Program-made: the position numbers and the translations under genes
DNA from: Nautiliaceae bacterium
GTDB lineage: Bacteria; Campylobacterota; Campylobacteria; Campylobacterales; Nautiliaceae
NCBI GenBank assembly: GCA_027062985.1
Contig: JAMOSR010000098.1
Coordinates: 1 to 29,436 of the forward strand
Reading direction: 5' to 3'
DNA length: 29,436 nucleotides
Shown here: one piece after another, positions 1 through 6,799 of the stretch
Layout: every line of letters begins with the position of its first letter
Numbering within the stretch: position 1 is the first letter of the stretch
Notes under the pieces: model-generated
Seen by the model: only the letters and a program-made list of their open reading frames with translations
What the model was told of the DNA's origin: nothing
The model's database searches: none

Positions 1-33
1 AAATAGAAAGGAAAGCGTTAAATAAATAAAGAG

Positions 34-55
34 AAGAGATTAAACTCTGTCTCTT
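34..55 (-). terminator. possible rpsO terminator
   Basis: On the minus strand a 6-bp stem (AAGAGA pairing with TCTCTT, 50-55 with 34-39) spans the rpsO stop codon, with a 10-base loop. It is followed by a T-rich run toward position 20 (CTCTTTATTTATTT). The stem is short and AT-rich, so this is tentative. Confidence 0.3.
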
Positions 56-315
56 AAATTTAGAGCAGCAATAACTTCGAGATATTTGTCGTGGTCTTTT
101 TTCTTAAGATATCTCATAAGTCTTTTTCTTTGTCCAACTAATTTTAATAAACCTAGTCTACTTGAATGGTCATGTTTGTGAGTTTGTAAATGTTCGTTAA
201 TCTGATTGATTCTTTCAGTCAAAAGCGCGATTTGAACCGCAGGACTTCCAGTATCATTTTCATTATTTCCGAATTTAGCGATGATTTCTCTTTTTTTCGC
301 CGAATCCAAAGCCAT
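40..315 (-). CDS. rpsO: 30S ribosomal protein S15
   Basis: Small-subunit protein that binds 16S rRNA early in assembly of the central domain. The 91-residue product has the usual S15 length (about 89-90) and the family's conserved stretches: TGSPAVQIALLTERI near residue 22, the HKHDHSSRLGLL segment near 46 and the basic QRKRLMRYLKKKD near 62. An in-frame upstream ATG at 357 would add 14 residues. I prefer the ATG at 313-315 because a GGAGG ribosome site (321-325) sits just before it and the product then begins MALDSAKK, like other S15 proteins. It is monocistronic here and diverges from the sensor gene at 421. In Campylobacter rpsO also lies beside an Rrf2 gene and flhA, so the neighbourhood is conserved apart from the inserted sensor gene. 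Confidence 0.97.
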   Translation of the reverse strand: MALDSAKKREIIAKFGNNENDTGSPAVQIALLTERINQINEHLQTHKHDHSSRLGLLKLVGQRKRLMRYLKKKDHDKYLEVIAALNLRDRV

Positions 316-348
316 GTTAGCCTCCTGATTGGTAAATTTTGAAATAGA

Positions 349-354
349 AGTATA
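349..354 (-). promoter_or_regulatory. rpsO -10 element
   Basis: TATACT on the minus strand, about 34 bases before the rpsO ATG, leaves a short leader carrying the GGAGG site. No -35 is evident, as is normal for Campylobacterota sigma70 promoters. Inferred from position and sequence only. Confidence 0.5.
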
Positions 355-381
355 CATAAGTTTTAAATAAAAAGCAAATAT

Positions 382-392
382 TATGATAAAAT
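382..392 (+). promoter_or_regulatory. putative -10 region of the sensor gene
   Basis: TATGATAAAAT contains two overlapping TATAAT-like hexamers (TATGAT and TAAAAT) about 30 bases before the GTG at 421. A similar TGATAAAATT occurs upstream of metX (6770-6779). Position and AT-rich context support it; no -35 is seen. Confidence 0.4.
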
Positions 393-420
393 TTTAAAAT
401 TGATGTCAAAAAGGTGTAAA

Positions 421-2064
421 GTGAAGCACATCTTAATATTTTTATTTTTTGTAGTTTCTCTTTTTGCAAAAAATATTTTGATAATAAACTCTTATTCCGT
501 TAAATTTCAATGGACTAAAACCGAACTTGAAGGTATTTTAAACGGATTAAAAGATAGAAAAGATGTAAAAATTTATATTGAATTTATGGATACGAAAGTT
601 TTTAGACCGACTCCTGAGAGATTCGAAAGTTTTTATACTTATCTAAAAAATAAGTATAAAGGAGTAAAGTTCGATATTATAATAACTACTGATGATAATG
701 CGTTGAATTTTGTAAAAAAATATAAAAATACTTCTCTTTTTAAGGATGCAAAAGTTTTTTTTGCCGGAGTAAACAACCTTAAATTGGCAAAACAGCTTGA
801 TAAATCTAAATATGCCGGGGTTTTTGAAAAGAAAGAGCCTTTGGTTAATTATAAATTTATAAAAAAAATTATGCCTGATGTAAAATACATCTATGTTGTG
901 GCTGATAATTCAAATTCGGCTAAGTCGGTAATGAAAGAGTATAAAAAAGCTTTTGAAAAAATAAAGGATGTGAAATTTATCTATATAAATGATAAGAATT
1001 TAGAAAATGTTTTAAGAGAACTTAAATTTGCAAAAGATAAGTCGGCTATGATTTTACTTACCCCTTACAGTTTTTATTTAAAAGGCAGTCATATGGATTA
1101 TGAATATGCTATTGCTTTGATATCTCAATATTTTCCTCATCCCATAGTTATTCATACTGATTTATTGGCCGGTATGGAAGATTCCAATATTGTTGGAGGT
1201 AAAGTTACTGACGCACTCTCTCAAGGTAAAGAAGTGGCAAAAAAAGTATTAAAGTATCTAAAAGGTGAATTTATGCAAAATATAGGCTTTACTTTTGAAA
1301 AAGCCAATAAAATGTATTTGAATGTTAAAAATCTTGAAAAATTCGGAGTGGATGCTGATGACTTAGATTATAAAGATGCTGTTTTGGTAAATAAACCTCT
1401 TACGTTTTATTCTATGTATAAAGAATGGATTATCAGTTTGGCCATTATAATTTTTGGTATTATAAGTATTACTATAATTTTATTAATGAAAAATATTCAG
1501 CTTAGAAGATATAATGTAAAAATGAAGGATATGAACAAGTCTTTAGAAAATAAAATAGAAAAAGCAATAGAAGAGATTAAATTAAAAGATAAAGAGTATT
1601 TTAATTATAAAAACGATACTTTCAAAAATATTATTCAATCTATTGTTTTTCAATTAAAATACCCTATAGAAGAACTTAGTAAACTAGATATTAAAAATGA
1701 AAAGGCAAAAGAGCTTGTTTTTTATTTAAAAGAAAAATTAAATAAATTTAATGATTTATTTAATTCTGAAAAAGAGATTTTTAATATAGAAGAAATTTTA
1801 AAAGATTATCCTGTAAATGGTAAAGGTTTTTTTGTTAACGCAAATAAAGAACAGTTAAAAAGGATTATAGAAGATATTATGTCCCTGTGCTCAAAAGCCT
1901 ATATTATGCTTTATCCTGAAAAAAGAATTATGAAAATTTATCTTGAAGATTATAACCCTGAAGAACTTCAGTTTGTAAGAGGGGTTTTGGAAAATTGGCT
2001 TAATGTAGAGGTTTTTTTATACAGGGAGGGAAATATTTTAATTTTTGAAATAAAATTCAATTGA
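421..2064 (+). CDS. membrane sensor with ABC-substrate-binding-like domain and degenerate kinase core
   Basis: The 547-residue protein begins with a signal peptide or anchor (MKHILIFLFFVVSLFA). It continues with a periplasmic domain of about 300 residues resembling the ABC transporter substrate-binding family (PF04392 type), a transmembrane helix at about 336-358, a charged coiled coil (about 360-400), and a C-terminal part shaped like a histidine kinase. Where Campylobacterota kinases read IAHQWRQPL, this protein has IVFQLKYPI, so the phospho-accepting His is Phe410. A vestige of the N-box region follows (NKEQLKRIIEDIMSL), but no DxGxG or GxGL glycine boxes are visible. I chose GTG 421 because AAAAAGG (408-414) lies at good spacing and gives a clean signal peptide; TTG 400 and ATG 403 lie in frame upstream. 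It is probably a ligand sensor that cannot phosphorylate itself. The ligand is unknown, and no response regulator lies adjacent. Confidence 0.75.
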   Translation: MKHILIFLFFVVSLFAKNILIINSYSVKFQWTKTELEGILNGLKDRKDVKIYIEFMDTKVFRPTPERFESFYTYLKNKYKGVKFDIIITTDDNALNFVKKYKNTSLFKDAKVFFAGVNNLKLAKQLDKSKYAGVFEKKEPLVNYKFIKKIMPDVKYIYVVADNSNSAKSVMKEYKKAFEKIKDVKFIYINDKNLENVLRELKFAKDKSAMILLTPYSFYLKGSHMDYEYAIALISQYFPHPIVIHTDLLAGMEDSNIVGGKVTDALSQGKEVAKKVLKYLKGEFMQNIGFTFEKANKMYLNVKNLEKFGVDADDLDYKDAVLVNKPLTFYSMYKEWIISLAIIIFGIISITIILLMKNIQLRRYNVKMKDMNKSLENKIEKAIEEIKLKDKEYFNYKNDTFKNIIQSIVFQLKYPIEELSKLDIKNEKAKELVFYLKEKLNKFNDLFNSEKEIFNIEEILKDYPVNGKGFFVNANKEQLKRIIEDIMSLCSKAYIMLYPEKRIMKIYLEDYNPEELQFVRGVLENWLNVEVFLYREGNILIFEIKFN

Positions 2065-2074
2065 AAAGGGATTA

Positions 2075-2086
2075 TTTTTGTATAAT
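2075..2086 (+). promoter_or_regulatory. rrf2-flhA promoter (-10 with T-run)
   Basis: TTTTTG directly followed by TATAAT (2081-2086) matches the Campylobacterota sigma70 pattern of a T-rich stretch plus a -10. It lies 20 bases before the ATG at 2106, just past the end of the sensor gene, so rrf2 and flhA can be transcribed separately from it. A consequence is a very short leader. Confidence 0.6.
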
Positions 2087-2105
2087 TTTAAAAAAAAGGT
2101 GTTTT

Positions 2106-2522
2106 ATGCTTTTTACCAAATCTACCGCATATGCTTTGCAGGCTTTAATTGAGCTTTCTAAATTCGATAAACCTGTAGATGTTAATAAAATTTCTGAATT
2201 AACTGAACTTCCTAAACCTTTTTTGGCTAAACTTTTACAAAATCTTTCAAAAAAAGGTTTTATTAAGTCTTTTAAAGGAATTCATGGGGGATTTATGCTT
2301 GTTAAAAAACCTGAAGAAATAAAAATAGTTGATGTTTTTAAGTCTCTTGAAGATAAAAATTCTTTGGTTTTTTATTGTTCTTCAGATAAAGAAGAATGTA
2401 CAAGAGACAGAAGTCAGGTTTGTTCTTTATGGCCTTTTTTTTCAAAAATAGAAGATGAGGTAGCTAAAATTTTGGAAAAATATACGTTAGCTGATGTTAT
2501 AAGGATAAAAGCTGGTAAATAG
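2106..2522 (+). CDS. Rrf2 family transcriptional regulator
   Basis: The 138-residue protein has an N-terminal winged helix-turn-helix of the Rrf2/IscR/NsrR type: MLFTKSTAYALQALIEL, then KISELTELPKPFLAKLLQ, then the wing GFIKSFKGIHGGFML. Three cysteines follow at C91, C98 and C106 (spacing C-x6-C-x7-C), in the place where IscR and NsrR bind an Fe-S cluster, so it may sense redox state, oxygen, NO or iron. I chose ATG 2106 over an in-frame start at 2061 because AAAAAAAGG (2091-2099) precedes it and the protein then starts as the family does. It overlaps the probable flhA start by 11 bases. An Rrf2 gene next to flhA also occurs in C. jejuni. Its regulon is not known to me. Confidence 0.85.
   Translation: MLFTKSTAYALQALIELSKFDKPVDVNKISELTELPKPFLAKLLQNLSKKGFIKSFKGIHGGFMLVKKPEEIKIVDVFKSLEDKNSLVFYCSSDKEECTRDRSQVCSLWPFFSKIEDEVAKILEKYTLADVIRIKAGK
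2501..2514 (+). promoter_or_regulatory. Shine-Dalgarno and CTG that appear to start flhA
   Basis: AAGGA (2501-2505), spacer TAAAAG, then CTG (2512-2514), inside the last codons of rrf2 (stop TAG 2520-2522). It is the only well-placed ribosome site able to produce the conserved FlhA N-terminus. Ribosomes finishing rrf2 could also reinitiate here. A sequencing error is the main alternative. Confidence 0.6.
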
Positions 2523-4701
2523 ATTAAAAAAATCTCTTCGTTTATTAAGTGAAGTTACCGATTTAGGTGTAGTTGCTTTTGTTTTTGCGATTTTATTAAT
2601 TATAATAGTTCCACTTCCAAGCGGGATACTTGATTTTTTCCTGACTATTTCTTTAGCCGTTGCCGTTTTGATTTTAATGTTATCTTTGTATATTCCAAAA
2701 CCTACCGATTTTACGACGTTTCCTACAATTATTTTGATTGTCACTCTTTACAGGCTCTCTCTAAACGTAGCTACTACTAGAATGATTTTGAGTAAGGGGT
2801 ATGAAGGCCCTGATGCTGTTAGTAAAATTATTTCTGCTTTTGGTGAATTCGTTGTAGGTGGAAATTATGTTATAGGGATAATAGTATTTATTATACTTGT
2901 AGTTATTAACTTTATGGTAATTACCCAGGGTTCTACAAGGGTAGCAGAAGTTGCTGCTAGATTTACGCTTGACGCTTTGCCTGGTAAACAGATGGCTATT
3001 GATGCAGATTTAAACGCCGGGTTAATAGACGAACAGGAAGCAAAAAGACGTCGTGAGGAACTGATAAGGGAAGCCAACTTTTACGGGGCTATGGATGGGG
3101 CGAGTAAATTCGTAAAAGGTGATGCTATTGCCGGTATTATTATTACTATCGTAAATATAATCGCCGGATTTTTAATAGGGGTTTTTCAGCACGGTATGGA
3201 TTTAGCCCAGGCCGCTTCTACTTATACTATTTTAACGGTCGGAGACGGACTTGTAGGACAGATACCGGCTCTTATGGTATCAACCGCTACGGGTATTATT
3301 ATTACTAGAGCTAGCAAGGATGAGAGTAACTTTGCAGAGGGTGTTATCAAACAGCTTATGAGAGATTATAAAGTTGTTTTGATTGTAGGTACTATTCTTG
3401 TATTTATGGCGTTTATTCCTGGATTTCCTACGGGAAGTATGATTTTTGTGGGATTTGTATTTTGGCTTGCCGGATATTTAATGATGGAAACTCAAAAAGG
3501 TGTTGACCCTATTGAGGAATTATTGAATAAATTTAGAAAAAAACCTAAAAAGCCGCCTTCTAAAAAAGTTGCTGAAGAAAAAGCAAAAGAAGAACAAAAA
3601 GAAAAAGAAGCCGCGAAAAAATCTCCTGAAGAAGCGGCAAAAGAAGAGGAAAAAGTTTTAGAGGATATTTTAAAAGTAGAGCTTTTAGAACTTGATATAG
3701 GTTATCAGCTTATAAAAATAGCCGACCCCAACCAGGGAGGGGATTTACTTGACAGAATAAAAGCTATGCGTAAAAAAATAGCGGCTGATTTTGGTTTTTT
3801 AGTCCCTCAGATAAGAATTAAGGATAATTTGAATTTAAAACCTACTGAATATCAGATACTTTTAAAAGGAGTTGAAGTAGCAAAAGGAGAGGTGTATCCT
3901 GATAAATATTTGGCTATGTCAAGTCCTATGGTTATCGAAGAAGTTGACGGAATAAAGGTAAAAGAACCGGCTTTTGGGATTGATGCCGTATGGATAGACG
4001 AAGATAAAAAAGAAGAAGCTCTTATGAACGGTTATACGGTTGTGGACCCTTCTACCGTTATAGTTACGCATATAAGTGAAGTTATTAAAAAATACGCAGA
4101 AGAGCTTTTAACCCGTCAGGACGTTCAGGCGCTTCTTGAGAGGGTAAAAAAAGATTTTCCGGCTATTGTGGACGATGCCTTAAAAGTTGCGAGTATAGGG
4201 CTTATTCAAAGAGTTTTAAAATCCCTTTTACATGAGAAAATACCTATTAAAGATATGATAACCATTCTTGAAACAATTGCGGATATCGCTGAATATACCA
4301 AAAACATAGATACTATTGTCGAACATGTAAGAAGCGCTCTTAGCCGGGTTATTACAAAACTTTATGAAAGTGAAGACGGAACCTTAAAACTTATTACATT
4401 TGACGCTCCAACAGAACAGTATCTGATGTCGAAACTAAAACAGCAAGGAGAGCAAAAACAGTTTATGCTGACAGTTGCAGAGATGAATAAACTTGTAGAA
4501 GAGGTAAATAATGCCGCTCAGGAAGTAGTTTCTCAGGGAATAGCGCCTGTTGTTTTAATAGTGGACCCTCTTATAAGAAAGCCTCTTGCAGAAATTTTGG
4601 AAAGATTCGGAGTGGATGTGGTGGTTTTATCTCATGCGGAAATAGACCCGAACGCTAAATTTGAGGTTCTTGGAAGTATAAGTATAAATTTTAATTCTTA
4701 A
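2512..4701 (+). CDS. flhA: flagellar type III export protein FlhA
   Basis: FlhA is the integral-membrane gate component of the flagellar export apparatus. Its cytosolic C-terminal domain docks chaperone-substrate complexes. The protein (729 residues from CTG 2512; H. pylori and C. jejuni about 725-733) has an N-terminal block of membrane helices, the FHIPEP signature RVAEVAARFTLDALPGKQM near 143-161, a charged K/E/A/P-rich linker at about 340-385, and a complete C-terminal domain ending GSISINFNS. Homology begins well before 2668 (VTDLGVVAFVFAILLIIIVPLP matches H. pylori FlhA by memory), yet the frame holds no ATG, GTG or TTG between the in-frame TAA at 2506-2508 and TTG 2668. A CTG at 2512 sits 6 bases after AAGGA (2501-2505), so I place the start there. 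The end overlaps cmoA by 11 bases. Confidence 0.93.
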   Translation: MVNRLKKSLRLLSEVTDLGVVAFVFAILLIIIVPLPSGILDFFLTISLAVAVLILMLSLYIPKPTDFTTFPTIILIVTLYRLSLNVATTRMILSKGYEGPDAVSKIISAFGEFVVGGNYVIGIIVFIILVVINFMVITQGSTRVAEVAARFTLDALPGKQMAIDADLNAGLIDEQEAKRRREELIREANFYGAMDGASKFVKGDAIAGIIITIVNIIAGFLIGVFQHGMDLAQAASTYTILTVGDGLVGQIPALMVSTATGIIITRASKDESNFAEGVIKQLMRDYKVVLIVGTILVFMAFIPGFPTGSMIFVGFVFWLAGYLMMETQKGVDPIEELLNKFRKKPKKPPSKKVAEEKAKEEQKEKEAAKKSPEEAAKEEEKVLEDILKVELLELDIGYQLIKIADPNQGGDLLDRIKAMRKKIAADFGFLVPQIRIKDNLNLKPTEYQILLKGVEVAKGEVYPDKYLAMSSPMVIEEVDGIKVKEPAFGIDAVWIDEDKKEEALMNGYTVVDPSTVIVTHISEVIKKYAEELLTRQDVQALLERVKKDFPAIVDDALKVASIGLIQRVLKSLLHEKIPIKDMITILETIADIAEYTKNIDTIVEHVRSALSRVITKLYESEDGTLKLITFDAPTEQYLMSKLKQQGEQKQFMLTVAEMNKLVEEVNNAAQEVVSQGIAPVVLIVDPLIRKPLAEILERFGVDVVVLSHAEIDPNAKFEVLGSISINFNS

Positions 4702-5401
4702 AAGCTATAAACGTGGCAAAATTATTCCATCTGAAAATTACTTCTACTTCGTTAAATCCGACATTTTTTAACATTTCTATATTTTCTTCCATGGTATAAG
4801 GAATTAAGACATTTTCTAGTGCTTCTCTTTTTTGAGCTATTTCAAATTCACTGTATCCCATTTTCTTTTTATAATTGTAATAAATGTCAATCATAATTTT
4901 ATTTAATTTTTTATTTTCGGTAACCAGTTTTTCGCTCATTAAGAATATCCCCTCTTTTTCTAAAGAGTCATAAATTTTTTTAATAAGTTTTTCTCTTTTT
5001 AGAGGCCTTATAAACTGTATTGTATAGTTTGCTATAACGGCTTTTGATTGTGAAAAATCATATTGTAAAAAGTCTTCTTCTATAAACGTAATATCCACCC
5101 CGAATGCTTTTGCTTTATTTTTAGCTCTTTTTATCATGGCTTTTGAGTTGTCTATACCTATTAAATTTAATTTTTTGTTGCTTTTTTTTGCCAGTTCTAT
5201 TAAAAAAGTTCCTGTTGAACTGCCTAAATCTACTATTTTATCACCGTTTTTGAGGAAATCTTTTAAAATGTCTATCTGTAAATTTAAGTTTTCCGTATAA
5301 AAAGGTACGCTTCTGTTAAGCATATCATCAAATACACTGGCTACTTCTTCGTCAAATTCAAACTGTTTTTTTATGGGTTTTGAGAAAACTTTATCTTTCA
5401 A
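4691..5401 (-). CDS. cmoA: carboxy-S-adenosyl-L-methionine synthase
   Basis: CmoA turns S-adenosylmethionine plus prephenate into carboxy-SAM, which CmoB uses to make the cmo5U/mcmo5U wobble modification of tRNA. The 236 residues align along their length with E. coli CmoA as I remember it: FDEEVASVFDDMLNRSVPFY near the N-terminus, the SAM-binding VDLGSSTGTF (57-66), IGIDNSKAMI (81-90), NYTIQF (125-130) and GYSEFEIAQKREALENV (182-198). Arg192 in the last block matches E. coli Arg199, which contacts the carboxy group and separates CmoA from ordinary methyltransferases. The start is a TTG preceded by AAAGGA. The 3' end overlaps convergent flhA by 11 bases. cmoB is not in the window. Confidence 0.85.
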   Translation of the reverse strand: MKDKVFSKPIKKQFEFDEEVASVFDDMLNRSVPFYTENLNLQIDILKDFLKNGDKIVDLGSSTGTFLIELAKKSNKKLNLIGIDNSKAMIKRAKNKAKAFGVDITFIEEDFLQYDFSQSKAVIANYTIQFIRPLKREKLIKKIYDSLEKEGIFLMSEKLVTENKKLNKIMIDIYYNYKKKMGYSEFEIAQKREALENVLIPYTMEENIEMLKNVGFNEVEVIFRWNNFATFIAFKN

Positions 5402-5416
5402 CTTCTTCCTTTATGT

Positions 5417-5422
5417 TATAAT
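5417..5422 (+). promoter_or_regulatory. metY -10 element
   Basis: TATAAT lies 34 bases upstream of the metY ATG, in the cmoA-metY divergent gap, and is followed by an AAAAGG ribosome site at 5443-5448. No -35 and no SAM riboswitch-like structure was seen in this short leader. Confidence 0.5.
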
Positions 5423-5455
5423 TTTTACAAAAATTTTACTATAAAAGGCAATTTA

Positions 5456-6718
5456 ATGAAAGACGCTACCCTGGCTTTGCATTACGGTTATGATAAAGAT
5501 TTTCAAAAAACAATGCAGGTGCCTATTTATATGACTACGGCTTATGAATATGAAGATACCGATCATGCGGCAAGACTTTTTAATTTAGAAGAAGAGGGGA
5601 ATATTTATACCAGAATAGGAAATCCCACTACTAGGGTGTTTGAAAAAAGAATAGCTGTTCTTGAGAGGGGGGTTGATGCATTGGCGACTGCCAGTGGCAT
5701 GGCGGCTATATTTTATTCTATAGCCAATCTTGTAAAAAGTGGAGACAATATTATAATTTCCACCAAGCTTTACGGGGGGAGTATCACCCTTTCAACCCAG
5801 ACGCTTAAGCAGTTTGGAATTACGGCAAAATATTTTGACCCTCAAAATCCGCAAACACTTGAAAAGCTTATTGATAAAAATACAAAGGCGATACTTTTTG
5901 AAAGCATCGCAAATCCCGCTTTAACAGTGCCTGATTTTGAACAAATAGTAAAAATAGCAAATGAAAAAAATGTTATAACGATTTGTGACAATACCTTAGC
6001 GACTCCTTATGGAGTAAAACCTATTGAACTAGGAGTGGATATAACGGTTCATAGCGCTACTAAATATATAGGAGGAAACGGAAGTGCCGTTGGAGGATGT
6101 ATAATAGAAGCGCCTTTTGCCAAAAACAAATTAAAAACGAAAAGGTATGAACACTTTAATACACCCGATAAGAGTTATCACGGACTTGTTTATACGGAAA
6201 AATTCGACAATCCTTTTATAGCAAGAGCAAGACTGGCTCTTCTTCGGGATTACGGGGCGGTAATTTCTCCTTTTAATTCATGGCTTTTAATAAACGGGCT
6301 TGAGACTCTTCATTTAAGAATTGAAAGGCACTCCAACTCTGCGCTTAAAGTGGCTGAATTTTTAAATAAACATCCAAAAGTCAAAAAAGTTAATTATCCT
6401 TTTTTAGAAAATGACGAAAATTATAAAATGGCAAAAAAATATTTAAAATATGCGGGAGGAATTTTGAGTTTTGAACTTGAAAGTTATGAAGAAGCCAAAA
6501 AATTTATAAAAAATCTTACAATTTTTTCTTTAGTTACCAATATAGCCGACAGTAAATCTTTGGCAACCCATCCGGCAAGCACCACCCATCAGCAGTTGAG
6601 CAGGGAAGAACTCAAAGCGGCCGGTGTCCCGGAAGGGCTTATAAGGCTTAGTATAGGTTTGGAAGATGTTGAGGATTTAATAAAAGATTTGGAGGAGGCG
6701 TTTGAAAAAATCGGTTAA
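5456..6718 (+). CDS. metY: O-acetylhomoserine sulfhydrylase (aminocarboxypropyltransferase)
   Basis: PLP enzyme of the Cys/Met metabolism family that replaces the acetyl group of O-acetylhomoserine with sulfide to give homocysteine (methanethiol would give methionine directly). The 420 residues are a typical MetY length. Landmarks are YTRIGNPTTRVFEKRIAVLE near 50-70, the ASGMAAI segment near 80-86, DNTLATPY near 180, and the PLP-binding Lys203 in HSATKYIGGNG. The C-terminal SLATHPASTTHQQLS and IRLSIGLED motifs are intact. It is followed 81 bases later by metX, which makes its substrate, so the pair forms a direct sulfhydrylation route. A cystathionine gamma-synthase is less likely because the sequence matches the longer MetY form. 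Two G6 runs lie inside the gene but are too short to suggest phase variation. Confidence 0.93.
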   Translation: MKDATLALHYGYDKDFQKTMQVPIYMTTAYEYEDTDHAARLFNLEEEGNIYTRIGNPTTRVFEKRIAVLERGVDALATASGMAAIFYSIANLVKSGDNIIISTKLYGGSITLSTQTLKQFGITAKYFDPQNPQTLEKLIDKNTKAILFESIANPALTVPDFEQIVKIANEKNVITICDNTLATPYGVKPIELGVDITVHSATKYIGGNGSAVGGCIIEAPFAKNKLKTKRYEHFNTPDKSYHGLVYTEKFDNPFIARARLALLRDYGAVISPFNSWLLINGLETLHLRIERHSNSALKVAEFLNKHPKVKKVNYPFLENDENYKMAKKYLKYAGGILSFELESYEEAKKFIKNLTIFSLVTNIADSKSLATHPASTTHQQLSREELKAAGVPEGLIRLSIGLEDVEDLIKDLEEAFEKIG

Positions 6719-6769
6719 TCAGATATTTATTTTTGTGAACCCAAACCTTTAGAAGAAATCGTTAAAAAT

Positions 6770-6780
6770 TGATAAAATTG
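6770..6780 (+). promoter_or_regulatory. possible metX -10 region
   Basis: TGATAAAATTG about 25 bases before the metX ATG contains TAAAAT (6773-6778), like the element before the sensor gene at 421. It would let metX, xseB and the following gene be transcribed apart from metY. Weak evidence. Confidence 0.35.
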
Positions 6781-6799
6781 CATTAAAAAAAAGGGAAAT

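Noticed and set aside
2487..2744. Minus-strand ORF over the rrf2-flhA junction.
   Set aside because: It is the antisense of conserved FlhA codons and has no ribosome site; its reading is a shadow of the real frame.
2668..4701. TTG 2668 as the true flhA start.
   Set aside because: It would cut off the first conserved membrane helix of FlhA, has no ribosome site before it, and leaves a 145-base gap that encodes FlhA-like sequence.
5666..5779. Two runs of six G inside metY (about 5667-5672 and 5774-5779), suggestive of Campylobacter phase-variable tracts.
   Set aside because: Six bases is below the length usually linked to slippage switching, and both encode conserved Arg-Gly and Gly-Gly residues of the enzyme.
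6719..6799. SAM or homocysteine-responsive riboswitch in the metY-metX gap.
   Set aside because: Only 81 bases, with no extended pairing pattern of the known SAM riboswitch classes visible by eye.
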